Source: Mayfieldus sp963841445
GTDB lineage: Bacteria > Actinomycetota > Thermoleophilia > Solirubrobacterales > 70-9
NCBI GenBank assembly: GCA_963841445.1
Contig: CAWJCP010000002.1
Coordinates: forward strand, 744,001 to 808,000
Length of the DNA: 64,000 bases
Reading direction: 5' to 3'
In this document: positions 35,156 to 43,152 of the stretch, piece by piece
How the letters are laid out: each line of letters begins with the position of its first letter
How positions within the stretch are numbered: the first letter of the stretch is position 1
Made by a program: the position numbers and the translations under genes
The notes under the pieces: model-generated
What the model was told of the DNA's origin: nothing
The model's database searches: none
What the model saw: the letters and a program-made list of their open reading frames with translations, nothing else

Positions 35156-36054
35156 CGCACCGGCAGGGATTGCATGCCGCCATCCTCGACCGCGAGCGCG
35201 TATCGATCCCGCAGGTCGCTCGGGTCGAGCGCCCGGGCGGCCTCCAGCGCCGCGCTTGCGTCGGGGCCGGTGACCAACCAGGTCGGCGGGTCCTCGCCGC
35301 GGCGCGTGGCGGCGACCAGGCCGGCGTCGCGCGCTGAGCCCGACGCCGCACCCGTGGCGTCAAGCGGCTGCAGGCCCCAGGAGCCGTGCCGGCGCACGAA
35401 ATCGGCGAAGACGCCGCTGTAGGCCGGGCCGCGCTCGAGCAGCGCCGCGGCATCGTCGGAGCGCAGCTTCGGCCAGGCGCCGACCAGCACCCGGATCGGC
35501 GCCCCCTTCCCCCGCTGTGCGGCGACCGCCCCGATGCGGGCTCTTGCCAACCTGCATGCCGCCGCCGCCCCGCGGCATCGAACCGTCACCTGGTGCGCCT
35601 CTCCCTCATAGCCGTGCGCGAAGGGCTCCGGGAAGGAGCCGACCACGGCGGGCACCCGCATCGCCGCGGTCCAGTCGCGGTAGTCCCACCAGACCCGGTC
35701 GCCGCCGTGCAGGGCGTACTCGGCGGCGCCGACCGGCGACTCGACCCCGTTGACGAAGAAGAACCAGTCGTGCTGGCGGCCCCCCTGGTCACCGGCTTCG
35801 ATTCCGCCGATCGACTGCACGAACCCACCGCCGTAGCGGGTCGAGATCTCGGTGCTGCGATCGAGCAGGCGCATTGCCGTCTCTGACTCCGGCGCATTGG
35901 TCTCGCGCCGCGTCAGGATCGCCTGCGAGCCGTAGTCACGGGTGGCGGTGAGCTGCACATCGCCGACCGGGGCGCCCGGCCCGAGGCCGCAACCGGCGGC
36001 CGCCAGCGCGCCGCAGAGCGCGATCGCGGCCGCCGGCCGGCGGGCGGGCTTCAT
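35152..36054 (-). CDS. DUF4430 (transcobalamin-C-terminal-like) lipoprotein
   Basis: 300 aa. A signal peptide with lipobox LAAAGC (Cys22) is followed by a DUF4430 domain: GGGFVQSIGGIEAGDQ, then DWFFFVNGVESPVGAAEYALHGGD and RVWWDYRDW. This is the beta-domain fold of intrinsic factor and transcobalamin. The second half (about 135-300) is not recognised. It was probably duplicated with the neighbouring exported DUF4430 protein. ATG 36054 overlaps that gene's stop, and its own stop overlaps ecfT. Riboswitch control and ECF neighbours suggest it captures corrinoid at the membrane surface. Confidence 0.85.
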   Translation of the reverse strand: MKPARRPAAAIALCGALAAAGCGLGPGAPVGDVQLTATRDYGSQAILTRRETNAPESETAMRLLDRSTEISTRYGGGFVQSIGGIEAGDQGGRQHDWFFFVNGVESPVGAAEYALHGGDRVWWDYRDWTAAMRVPAVVGSFPEPFAHGYEGEAHQVTVRCRGAAAACRLARARIGAVAAQRGKGAPIRVLVGAWPKLRSDDAAALLERGPAYSGVFADFVRRHGSWGLQPLDATGAASGSARDAGLVAATRRGEDPPTWLVTGPDASAALEAARALDPSDLRDRYALAVEDGGMQSLPVR

Positions 36055-37010
36055 CCCTTGCGGATCACCTTCTCGCAGCCCCGCGTCCTGTCCGTGGGGC
36101 CGACGATCGCGACGTCCCTGCCGCGGCCGCACTTGACCAGGTCGGTGAGCCCGCCGCGACTGTTGATCCGATCCCTGCCGCCGCGCGAGCGGATCACGTC
36201 AGGCCACTTCGTCCCCCTGATCCGATCCCGTCCCTTGGTGCCGATCACCTTGTGGCGCGGCGCTCCGCAGGCCCCCGGCGAGGAGACGACGCAGACGATC
36301 GATCGGTTCGACGGGATGTCGGTGCCGTGCAGGGCCTGCAGCGCGGCCCCGTGGCTCAGCTGCACCGTGGCCTGGCCGTCGGCTCCGGTCGGCGCCTCGG
36401 CTCCTGTGACCAGGGCTCCGGCCAGCGGTGTGCGGTGCCCGGTGTCGTCCCACGAATAGACGGTGACCGTGAACGACTTGCCCGCGTTGGCGACCGTCGG
36501 GGCCACCAGCTGCAGCTCGCTCGGATACGGATAGCCGGGCGAGAGGTACCAGAGCACCTGGTCGCCTGCCTTGAGCAGGTACTGGTCGCCGCCCACCTGG
36601 GCGCCGACGTGGTTGACCTTCAAGTACCAGGAGGCGCTGTCTCCGGCGTTGAAGGTAGAGCCGCCGATCCCGCAGAGCCCGAGCCCGAAGCCGAACTGAT
36701 CGGTGACCGAGAGCGGGCGCAGGGAAGCGTTGGTGGTCGATGCGTCCTTGACGATTCCCAGGGCGCTTGGCCCGGGCACGTTGACGGCGTTGCCGCTGCC
36801 GCCAGGCGGGCCGAAGCACTTCGCGTTCGGGTCGGCATTGATGGAGACGTCACCGGTGACCTGGCTCTGATCGGCCAGCGTCGCCCCCGCCATGTTGACC
36901 ACCCGCACCTGCGCGGTCGTACTCGCCGCTCGTGCAGTAACGGGGACGAGCAGGGTTGCGATCAAGGCCAGGCATGCGGCGCCCGGCCGGAGCGTTCTCG
37001 AAAATGGCAT
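36051..37010 (-). CDS. Secreted DUF4430 protein with RTX-like C-terminal tail
   Basis: 319 aa. A signal peptide runs to about residue 29 (LALIATLLVPVTARA). The middle has GFGLGLCGIGGSTFN, SWYLKVNHVGAQVGGDQYLLKAGD and QVLWYLSP, a DUF4430 domain, then an Ig-like stretch (GKSFTVTVYSWDD, TPLAGALVTG). The last about 80 residues are GTKGRDRIRGTKWPDVIRSR-type repeats ending in CGRGRD and RTRGCEKV, a calcium-binding or surface-tail pattern common in these bacteria. It is the first gene after the cobalamin riboswitch, with a GAGGAAAGGG ribosome-binding site. Confidence 0.85.
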   Translation of the reverse strand: MPFSRTLRPGAACLALIATLLVPVTARAASTTAQVRVVNMAGATLADQSQVTGDVSINADPNAKCFGPPGGSGNAVNVPGPSALGIVKDASTTNASLRPLSVTDQFGFGLGLCGIGGSTFNAGDSASWYLKVNHVGAQVGGDQYLLKAGDQVLWYLSPGYPYPSELQLVAPTVANAGKSFTVTVYSWDDTGHRTPLAGALVTGAEAPTGADGQATVQLSHGAALQALHGTDIPSNRSIVCVVSSPGACGAPRHKVIGTKGRDRIRGTKWPDVIRSRGGRDRINSRGGLTDLVKCGRGRDVAIVGPTDRTRGCEKVIRKG

Positions 37011-37044
37011 CTAAGCCACCCTTTCCTCGAGGGATTGATTGGCG

Positions 37045-37215
37045 CGGCCGGAGGCAGGTCTCCTGGCTTGCGGGCATTTCGCCGCGCCTTCCCGGGGGGC
37101 TGTGGCCACCCCAGTGGCTGCCATCTCTGGCTCGCGACGACACTCGCCCGATCACAGTGGCGGGACCGCGCCGGCATCTCACCGGACTTCCCTTGGCCAC
37201 CGGCCGTATCTGCGG
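37045..37215 (-). ncRNA. Cobalamin (B12) riboswitch
   Basis: On the minus strand the conserved core elements occur in order: AAGGGAAGTCCGGTG, then CGGTCCCGCCACTGTGA, then AGCCACTGGG, GGGAAGGCG, and the terminal B12 box AAGCCAGGAGACCTGCC (complement at 37053-37069). This is the standard class-I cobalamin aptamer. It ends about 35 nt before the first DUF4430 gene and therefore should shut off the ECF operon when B12 is abundant. No terminator hairpin follows the aptamer, which favours control of translation initiation. Confidence 0.96.
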
Positions 37216-37219
37216 CCGG

Positions 37220-37247
37220 ACATTACTCGTTCCGCGCCGCCCGTCGA
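37220..37247 (-). promoter_or_regulatory. Candidate promoter of the riboswitch operon
   Basis: A -10-like TAATGT (37220-37225) and a -35-like TCGACG (37242-37247, 4 of 6 to TTGACA) with a 16-bp spacer. They lie between the upstream gene's terminator and the aptamer, where a promoter is required. Weak match; placed mainly by position. Confidence 0.35.
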
Positions 37248-37288
37248 GCACCGGCGTGCCGCCGTCGTCCGTGTGACCGACAAAGAGA

Positions 37289-37314
37289 GAGGGGCGGCCC
37301 TACGGCCGCCCCTC
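37289..37314 (-). terminator. Hairpin terminator after the 37.3-kb secreted-protein gene
   Basis: An 11-bp perfect stem (GAGGGGCGGCC 37289-37299, GGCCGCCCCTC 37304-37314) with a 4-nt loop. On the minus strand it is followed by TCTCTTTGTC. It lies 30 bp beyond the stop of the upstream gene and insulates the riboswitch operon. Confidence 0.8.
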
Positions 37315-37344
37315 GGTCAAGCGGTTAGAAGAAGAGTCGTCTGC

Positions 37345-38100
37345 TCAGTGACCCTTCCGCTTGCACTTCTGCTTCGCGGTGCCGGTTGCCAGCTGACCGT
37401 GGTCATCGGTGAACCGGGCCCGGAACTTGATCTTCTTGTCCTTGCAGCTCGAAGACACGATCGCCAGCTTCTTGTGCTTGTGGCGATAGACCGTCTTGTC
37501 GATCTTGGTCTCGAACTGGGTGATCACCGCGGTACCACCGGCCAGCGGTGGAACGTCGACGTCGAGCAACGTGCCGTATGGGCCCTTGTGCTCCTTGCTC
37601 AGCTGCCCGATCAGCGGCTGGCCGCCGGAGAGGCTGTTGTAGCTGTGCAGGAGGATCTTGTTGCCCTTCACGTTCGCCGCGATCACGTCGGCCGCGACGG
37701 TCAGCGGCGGGGTGGCTGGTCCGGTCGGAACGACCACCGTGGCGCTGCCGGAACCGATCACGGAGCTACGGCATGCGTTCTTGACGTCCTGGGTCGTCGT
37801 CGCCGCGCCGAAATTGCTCGTGTCGCAGGTCGGAAAGCCCTTCTGCTGGAACTTGATGTCCTTGTCGTAGTCGACCTTCGCGTTCGTGGTCGGGAACGGA
37901 ATCGCGTTCGGATTGCTCGGGTTGGTCGCGAACACGTTGGTGTCGAGCGAGACCGGCTTCTTGGTCTTCTTCGGCAGCTTCTTCGGCTTTACCTTGCTGA
38001 CGATCGTCTGGGTGTTGGGGGCCGCGAGGGCGACGCTGGCGAGGACGACGCTGCCGGCCAGCACCGCTATACCCAGCACCCAAATCAGATGCTTACGCAT
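37345..38100 (-). CDS. Secreted hypothetical protein
   Basis: 251 aa with a clear signal peptide (MRKHLIWVLGIAVLAGSVVL, cleavage near ALAA at about residue 27). The mature part is Lys-rich at both ends (KVKPKKLPKKTKKP, HKHKKLAIV, GTAKQKCKRKGH), with four Cys, and otherwise polar and beta-rich. I do not recognise the family with certainty; secreted proteins of this appearance are frequent in Thermoleophilia. Single gene with its own terminator. Confidence 0.7.
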   Translation of the reverse strand: MRKHLIWVLGIAVLAGSVVLASVALAAPNTQTIVSKVKPKKLPKKTKKPVSLDTNVFATNPSNPNAIPFPTTNAKVDYDKDIKFQQKGFPTCDTSNFGAATTTQDVKNACRSSVIGSGSATVVVPTGPATPPLTVAADVIAANVKGNKILLHSYNSLSGGQPLIGQLSKEHKGPYGTLLDVDVPPLAGGTAVITQFETKIDKTVYRHKHKKLAIVSSSCKDKKIKFRARFTDDHGQLATGTAKQKCKRKGH

Positions 38101-38337
38101 GCATATCTCTCCTTGTTCCGGCGCCTTCGAGCGCGTGCTCGCGCTTCCGGCACTCCTGGACTCACGGGCCGAACCTTACACAGCGCTGGGCCCTCCAAAA
38201 CCGAACAACACCGCCGCGGGCAAAAGGGTGCGGCCCTGGCGCCCGCGGGCGAAACGGTGCAGTCATGGGGGCCGAACCGCGGTCCTGAGGCCGACGAGTC
38301 GCAACCCGGCCGCAGCCAGCTGGCCTCGCCTCTTCGA

Positions 38338-38421
38338 TGCGGCTGAGAGGAGTCGAACCTCCACGTCCCGAAGGACACAGGCACCTGAAGCCTGCGCGTC
38401 TACCAGTTCCGCCACAGCCGC
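38338..38421 (-). tRNA. tRNA-Leu (anticodon CAG)
   Basis: 84-nt class II tRNA. The acceptor GCGGCTG pairs with CAGCCGC (38339-38345). The D arm region reads TGGCGGAACTGGTAGACG, anticodon loop CTTCAGG, a long variable arm, and T arm GGTTCGACTCC. The 3' CCA is not encoded. A TAATCT box at 38435-38440 is a possible -10. Confidence 0.95.
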
Positions 38422-38500
38422 GGGAACAGATCGAAGATTAGCGGCGCGCGGACTCCCATTCGCCCCGTTGCGCCGAGCCTAACGAGAGGGATCGCGTCGC

Positions 38501-38506
38501 TAGAAT
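38501..38506 (+). promoter_or_regulatory. -10 box of the tRNA-Glu gene
   Basis: TAGAAT, 11 nt before the mature 5' end. No convincing -35 box is visible. Confidence 0.4.
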
Positions 38507-38517
38507 CGCGCCTGCAC

Positions 38518-38590
38518 GCCGCTATCGTCTAGGGGACTAGGACGCCGGATTCTCAGTCCGGAAACCGGGGTTCGAATCCCCGTAGCGGTG
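38518..38590 (+). tRNA. tRNA-Glu (anticodon CTC)
   Basis: 73 nt. The acceptor GCCGCTA pairs with TAGCGGT (one G-U pair at the end). D arm TCGTCTAGGGGACTAGGA, anticodon stem CCGGA/TCCGG with loop TTCTCAG, T arm CGGGGTTCGAATCCCCG. CCA is not encoded. Confidence 0.95.
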
Positions 38591-38681
38591 CCTCTTCTGC
38601 CTGTATCGAGGGGGTTGGTTTTCGCGGGGCAGTCGATCGGGGACCGCGAAGCTCGGCTTGACGATTCAGCCGGCGAGGACG

Positions 38682-41256
38682 CTAGCGTCGAGCGTAGGTT
38701 GCGGTGTAGGTCGTCGGCGCGACCGCCTGCACCGAGTGCGTGGCGGAGGCGCCGTCAGACCAGGAGCTGAAATCGTAGGTATCGGGCCCGAGCGGTTGCG
38801 GGGTGGGCGCCGAGATCGTGTTGCTCGAGCCCTGGATCACGGTGCGGCTGAACGGAGTGGTCGAGCTGGCTGCATTGACGGCCAGGCTGAGCCCGCCGGG
38901 GTTCGACGCGAAGGCCAAGGTGACGGTCTTCGGATCGAGCCGGACGCTGCGGGTGCCGTGAGGCCGCCGCTGTCCGTCGCGGTGAGCCGCAGCTCCAGGT
39001 ACGAGGGGTACTCGTGGTCGGGGGCGGCGAAGCGAGCCGCTCGCAACGCCGTCGAAGCCTTGCAGCGGGTGGGTGTGGCAGTTGGACGGGCAGTGGTGAT
39101 GACCACCGACCAGCTCAATGCGCTCGCCGGCAGGATGCCGTCCTGAGGGTCGGTGGCGCCGCCCGCGAAGTTGATCGGATCTCCGACCGCCCAGGCGAAG
39201 CTCGGAGCCGGGGCGGTGATCGTCGCCGTCGGCGGGTTATTTCCGGCGGTGATCGCCACCGTGTCGGTCGCCGACGCGCCGTGATTGTCAGTGACCTTGA
39301 GCCGGCGGCGTAGCTGCCGGCGCTCTGATAGACGAAGCCGGCCTGCGCTCCGGTGGCGTCGTCGTAGGCGCCGTCGCCATCGAGGTCCCAGGCGTAGGAG
39401 AGCGTGTCGCCGGGTCGGGGTCGCTGGAGGCCGTGCCGTCGAATGGACGGTCAGCGGCGCGGCGCCGCTGGTCGGCGTCGGCGTCGACGACCGCCGTCGG
39501 CGGCTGGTTGCCGGACGGTGTAGTGGATGCGCTGGATCGCTCCCGCCGTTGAAGTCGGCGTAGAAGAGGTCGCCGCCGGGACCGAACTCGATGTCGACCG
39601 GGTTCGCGGCCCCGGCGCGAAGGTCTCGATGCGTCGCGGGTCGGGCGCGCCGCCGGTTCCGGCTGCATCGCCCAGATGCAGTCGCGCGAGTAGTCGGCGA
39701 AGAACAGCGCCCCGTCGTACTCGGCCGGGTACGTGCCCGCCGTCGTAGAAGGCGATCCCGGAGATCGACGAGCTTCCGGTCGGGCAGGTCTCGCCGGTGC
39801 ACGACCTTGCCTGTGCTTGTAGGTGAAGTACGGCGCCGTGACCGCGCCGCCGGCGGCGTAGAGGTCTCGCAGATGTCGAGGTTCGGCGCGCGTCGTAGCC
39901 CGGTCTGGCGCCCGCTGCCCTCGTAGCAGGGCCAGCCGAAGTTGTCGACGCGCTGCCGTCGGGTCGGGGATCGCGGTTGATCTCCTCCCAGTCGCTCCAG
40001 CCGACGTCGCCGATCCAGATCTCGCTTGTGCCCGGGCGGAACGTGAAGCGGAACGGGTTGCGCAGGCCGTAGGCGACGATGCGGCGCGCGTTCGGGTCCG
40101 AGCTGGCGGCGAGCGGGTTGTCGGGCAGCGCCGCCGCCGGTGTCGGGATCGATCCGCATGATCGCGCCGTCGAGAGCCGGTCGGGTCGCCGGCGGTGCGC
40201 AGGTCCTGGCTGCGCAGCGCGCCACCCTCGGCGGTCGGCGGCGTCTGGCGTCCCGCCGACGCCGCCGGCGGGTCGCCGCAGGGGTTGCGCGGGCTGCCGT
40301 CCTGCCCGTAGTCGACGAAGTTGAAGCTCGCGCCGTCGCCGCCGCTGACGTAGAGCGCGCCGTCCGCCCCGAACAGGCTGCCGATCGAGTGGCTCGGGAA
40401 CTGCTGGCACCAGTCCTCGAGCAGCACCTGCTCGGCGCCGACCATCTGGTCGCCGTCGACGCCTGCAGCCGCGAGAGCCGGCCGCTGACGACGCAGCCGT
40501 CGCTCGTCGCGCCCGGGCGGGGTCGGACAGTCGTCGTACGTGGCGCCAGGCGGGCCCCAGCGCGGGGCCGTGCCGCCGATCGGCCGCGTCGTAGGTGTAG
40601 AGCGACGTAGACGTACGGCTTGGCCGGGAAGTTCGGGTCGAGCGCCAGCCCGAGCAGGCCGCGGTCCCAGAAGTTGTGGACCTCGGTGCGCAGGTCGGCG
40701 AAGATCGTCGGCGTCGGGTCGGCGAGGTCGTCGAAGACCTTGATGAGCCCGCTCTTCTCGGCGACGAAGACCCGCCCGTCCGGAGCGAAGCGGAAGGCGG
40801 TGGGCTCGGTGAGGCCGCTGAGCGGGCTGGTTTCCTGAAAGCCGGGAAGGATCGCCGTCCCGTGGGTCTGAAAGCTGCGGTCGCTGCCGCAGCCCGACCC
40901 ATCCGGATTCTCCTCGCAGATCCGGAAGTGGTAGAGGGTGTCCGGGGAGAGGCCCGCCACCGGCTCGGAGACGCCCTGGCTCCCGTTCCCCGATCCCGCG
41001 CCGCGGCGCGGAGTCCCGCTTCCGTAGGAAGTCGTCTGCGCCGTACTGGAACCAGTAGGTGGTCGGCTTGCCACCCGGCAGGACGCGCCCGTGCAGCGTC
41101 GCCGCCGTGTTGGACACGTCGCTGGCCGGGTCGCTGATAACGCAACCGGCCAGGAAGAGGGCGGCGAGTGCGAGCCCGGCGACGCACGCAGACGATGCCG
41201 CTAGAAGCGGAAAGGCGACCGCGGGACGGACTGCGGCCTTGTGGCTTGCGGCTCAT
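38682..41256 (-). pseudogene. PQQ-dependent sugar (glucose/sorbosone-type) dehydrogenase with PKD repeats, many frameshifts
   Basis: The coding trace jumps among all three minus frames about every 100-300 bp. Pieces in order: start MSRKPQ, a lipoprotein signal (LAALFLAGC) in another frame, SNTAATLHGRVLPGGKPTTY, a Fn3-like LSPDTLYHFRICEENPDG, then the beta-propeller core LTEPTAFRFAPDGRVFVAEK and DRGLLGLALDPNFP, then IVAYGLRNPFRFTFRPG and IWIGDVGWSDWEEIN, a PKD-like LKVTDNHGASATDTVAIT, and a C-terminal piece ending PTTYTATYARR. If intact it would be a cell-surface lipoprotein of about 850 aa oxidising sugars. It is either a decaying gene or a locally bad assembly. The G/C bias at third positions is kept, so the damage is recent or artificial. 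Confidence 0.75.
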
Positions 41257-41429
41257 CTAGGGATTGGATTGCGGCCGCATGCCCCCTGCAGGGCTGCCGT
41301 TTCAGGTGCGCCTCCGACCGCAGCTCAAACGTAGCCGGCTTCCTCCCGGCCCGCTGAACTTAGTTGGACAATTTGGTAACGGTCCGCCGCAGAAACACTG
41401 AGACAAAGGGCCAGCAAACTGACCCTGAG

Positions 41430-42055
41430 TCACTTAGGGGCCTGCCGGCGGTAATGAACTGCCCAGTCGGTCCGCTCTAGGGCGCGCCTCAAGTTCTTCT
41501 CGGGACCGGCGGCGCAGTCGCAGAGGGAGCGCCCGCCGAGCTCGGCCGGCGGGCCTCGCTCAGCGAGTGGCCTCGACCGCGCGCGGCCCGCGATACGGCC
41601 CAAGAAAAGGCAGCCACCGAGGAAGGTGCCCTCGGCGCCCGGTAGCCGTGCATACCCCCGCCCCCGAAGCCGGCCACCTCGCCGGCGGCGTAGAGACCGG
41701 GGACCGGCTCCCCGGCGGGATCCGAGCACCCGTCCGTCGAGATCGGTCGGCAGGCCGCCGAGGGACTTGCGGGTGAGGATGTGAAGCTTCACGGCGATCA
41801 GCGGGCCGGCGTCGGGGTCGAGCAGCTTGTGCGGCGCCGCGATCCGGGTAAGGCGGTCGGGCAGATAGCGACGAGCGCCACGGATCGCGGTCAGCTGCAG
41901 GTCCTTGCTGTAAGGGTTCTCCATCTCACGGTCGCGGGCGACGATCTCCTCCTCGATCCGAGCCGGTCCAGCAGCGGCTCGTCGGTGAGCCTGTTCATCC
42001 CCTCGATCAGCGCCCTCAGGTTGCGCTCCGGGCCGTGCAACCCGGATGCGCGTCG
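41430..42055 (-). pseudogene. C-terminal fragment of a FAD-binding dehydrogenase (fumarate reductase/ketosteroid-dehydrogenase type), frameshifted
   Basis: It begins abruptly at HGPERNLRALIEGMN near 42055 with no FAD-binding N-terminal domain. It continues after a shift as EEEIVARDREMENPYSKDLQ, then RGARRYLPDRLTRIAAPHKL and ILTRKSLGGLPTDLDGRVLG, shifts again (VAGFGGGGMHGYRA) and returns (EGTFLGGCLFLGRIAGRA). These are the last about 200 residues of KstD-like flavoproteins. Missing about 300 residues and at least three shifts make it non-functional as written. An adjacent deletion or assembly collapse is possible. Confidence 0.7.
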
Positions 42056-42079
42056 CTAATCGCTCTCTGGACCCGGCGG

Positions 42080-42976
42080 CTACTTGGTCGCCACGACCCC
42101 GGACCGGCAGTGCTTGGCCTTGTGCACGAGAAGGCGATCGATGAAGACCGCAGAGTCGTACTGCCTGTCTCCCTGATCGAAGATCGAGAGGTGCAGGAGG
42201 TGGACCCCGGGCCTCACCGGCGTCGCTGCGCGCAGCTTCCCAGTCGCCGCGTCGTAGGTGGTGCCGTGCGCGGCGCGCCTGGTCACCCGGGCGACCCCGG
42301 TCCCGTTGACGCTGATCAGCTTTCCGTCCCGGGTCTTCGCGAAGTCACGCGGCGCCCGGATCGTCGGGTCCACGCTTCCGGAGGCGTTCCATTTCGGCGC
42401 CCGGCTGAGCTCGGCGATGAAGGCGTCGTTGAAGATCGACCCCACGTATTCCGGGTATTCCTCGGAGAGGAACTTGAACCGGAACGACAGGCAGTTCGCG
42501 TCCTTGGGAACCCGGATGCGGAGGCGCCAGATCGTCACGTCGCGGGCGCCGCGGATCTTCAGGCCACCGTCGCGGCAGCCGCTGCTTCCCGACTTGTTCG
42601 GGTTGTCGGCGAGCAGCGCGCAGCCGGTCGAGAGGATCGCGAAGGAGCCGCCGCGGCGCGGGAAGCCGGACAGCCGCTGGTTGGAGATCGCGACCGGGGC
42701 CCCGCCGGGCGGCGTGGTCACGAACTTCGCGCGGACCAGGTTTCTGCGGTTGCCCTCGAAGATCTGGCGCGCCAGCCGGGTCGCGCCCCGGTCGGAGCGC
42801 TTGACCTTGACGATCCCGTGGTGCTTTGCGCCGTGACCCGCGAAGGCGGCACCGGCGCTCGCGGCGACGCAAACGATCGCGGCCAGAGCCACGACCACAA
42901 GTCGCCCCGACGAGATTCTGCCTCGCCCTCCGAGCAAGCTCACGGCCGTGCTCCGCTTCCCAATGTCCAAAGTCAT
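42080..42976 (-). CDS. Exported choice-of-anchor L domain protein
   Basis: 298 aa. An N-terminal arm of about 25 residues leads to a signal segment (LVVVALAAIVCVAASAGAAFA). The mature part starts with RQIFEGNRRNLVRAKF and has SGGLKIRGARDVTIW-like and CLSFRFKFLSEEYPEYVGSI followed by FNDAFIAEL. This last motif typifies the choice-of-anchor L domain, a beta-sandwich of surface proteins. No sorting anchor is seen, so it is secreted or loosely bound. Function unknown. Confidence 0.85.
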   Translation of the reverse strand: MTLDIGKRSTAVSLLGGRGRISSGRLVVVALAAIVCVAASAGAAFAGHGAKHHGIVKVKRSDRGATRLARQIFEGNRRNLVRAKFVTTPPGGAPVAISNQRLSGFPRRGGSFAILSTGCALLADNPNKSGSSGCRDGGLKIRGARDVTIWRLRIRVPKDANCLSFRFKFLSEEYPEYVGSIFNDAFIAELSRAPKWNASGSVDPTIRAPRDFAKTRDGKLISVNGTGVARVTRRAAHGTTYDAATGKLRAATPVRPGVHLLHLSIFDQGDRQYDSAVFIDRLLVHKAKHCRSGVVATK

Positions 42977-43084
42977 GTCTCGGATCCCCTCTTCCCCCGG
43001 ATGGCCGCCTGTGAAAGCCGGATTTCGACGCCGCGGATACCCGCTCGCCGAACGCGATGACGAGGAGATAACCCCAGGGATATG

Positions 43085-43103
43085 CGCAAGTCGCGGACTT
43101 GCG
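43085..43103. repeat. 8-bp inverted repeat in a divergent promoter region
   Basis: CGCAAGTC (43085-43092) and GACTTGCG (43096-43103) with a 3-nt spacer. It sits between divergent genes, 50 bp before the decarboxylase start. It could be an operator; no T-run follows. Confidence 0.4.
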
Positions 43104-43152
43104 TGGCTGAGGGCGGGGCGCCAGATCGAAACGCCGCATTTAGGGTGTCCGC

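Noticed and set aside
38837..41117. Reading the 600-745-codon minus frames here as single intact proteins
   Set aside because: Each frame carries the conserved dehydrogenase residues only in patches; the rest is out-of-frame Arg-rich sequence.
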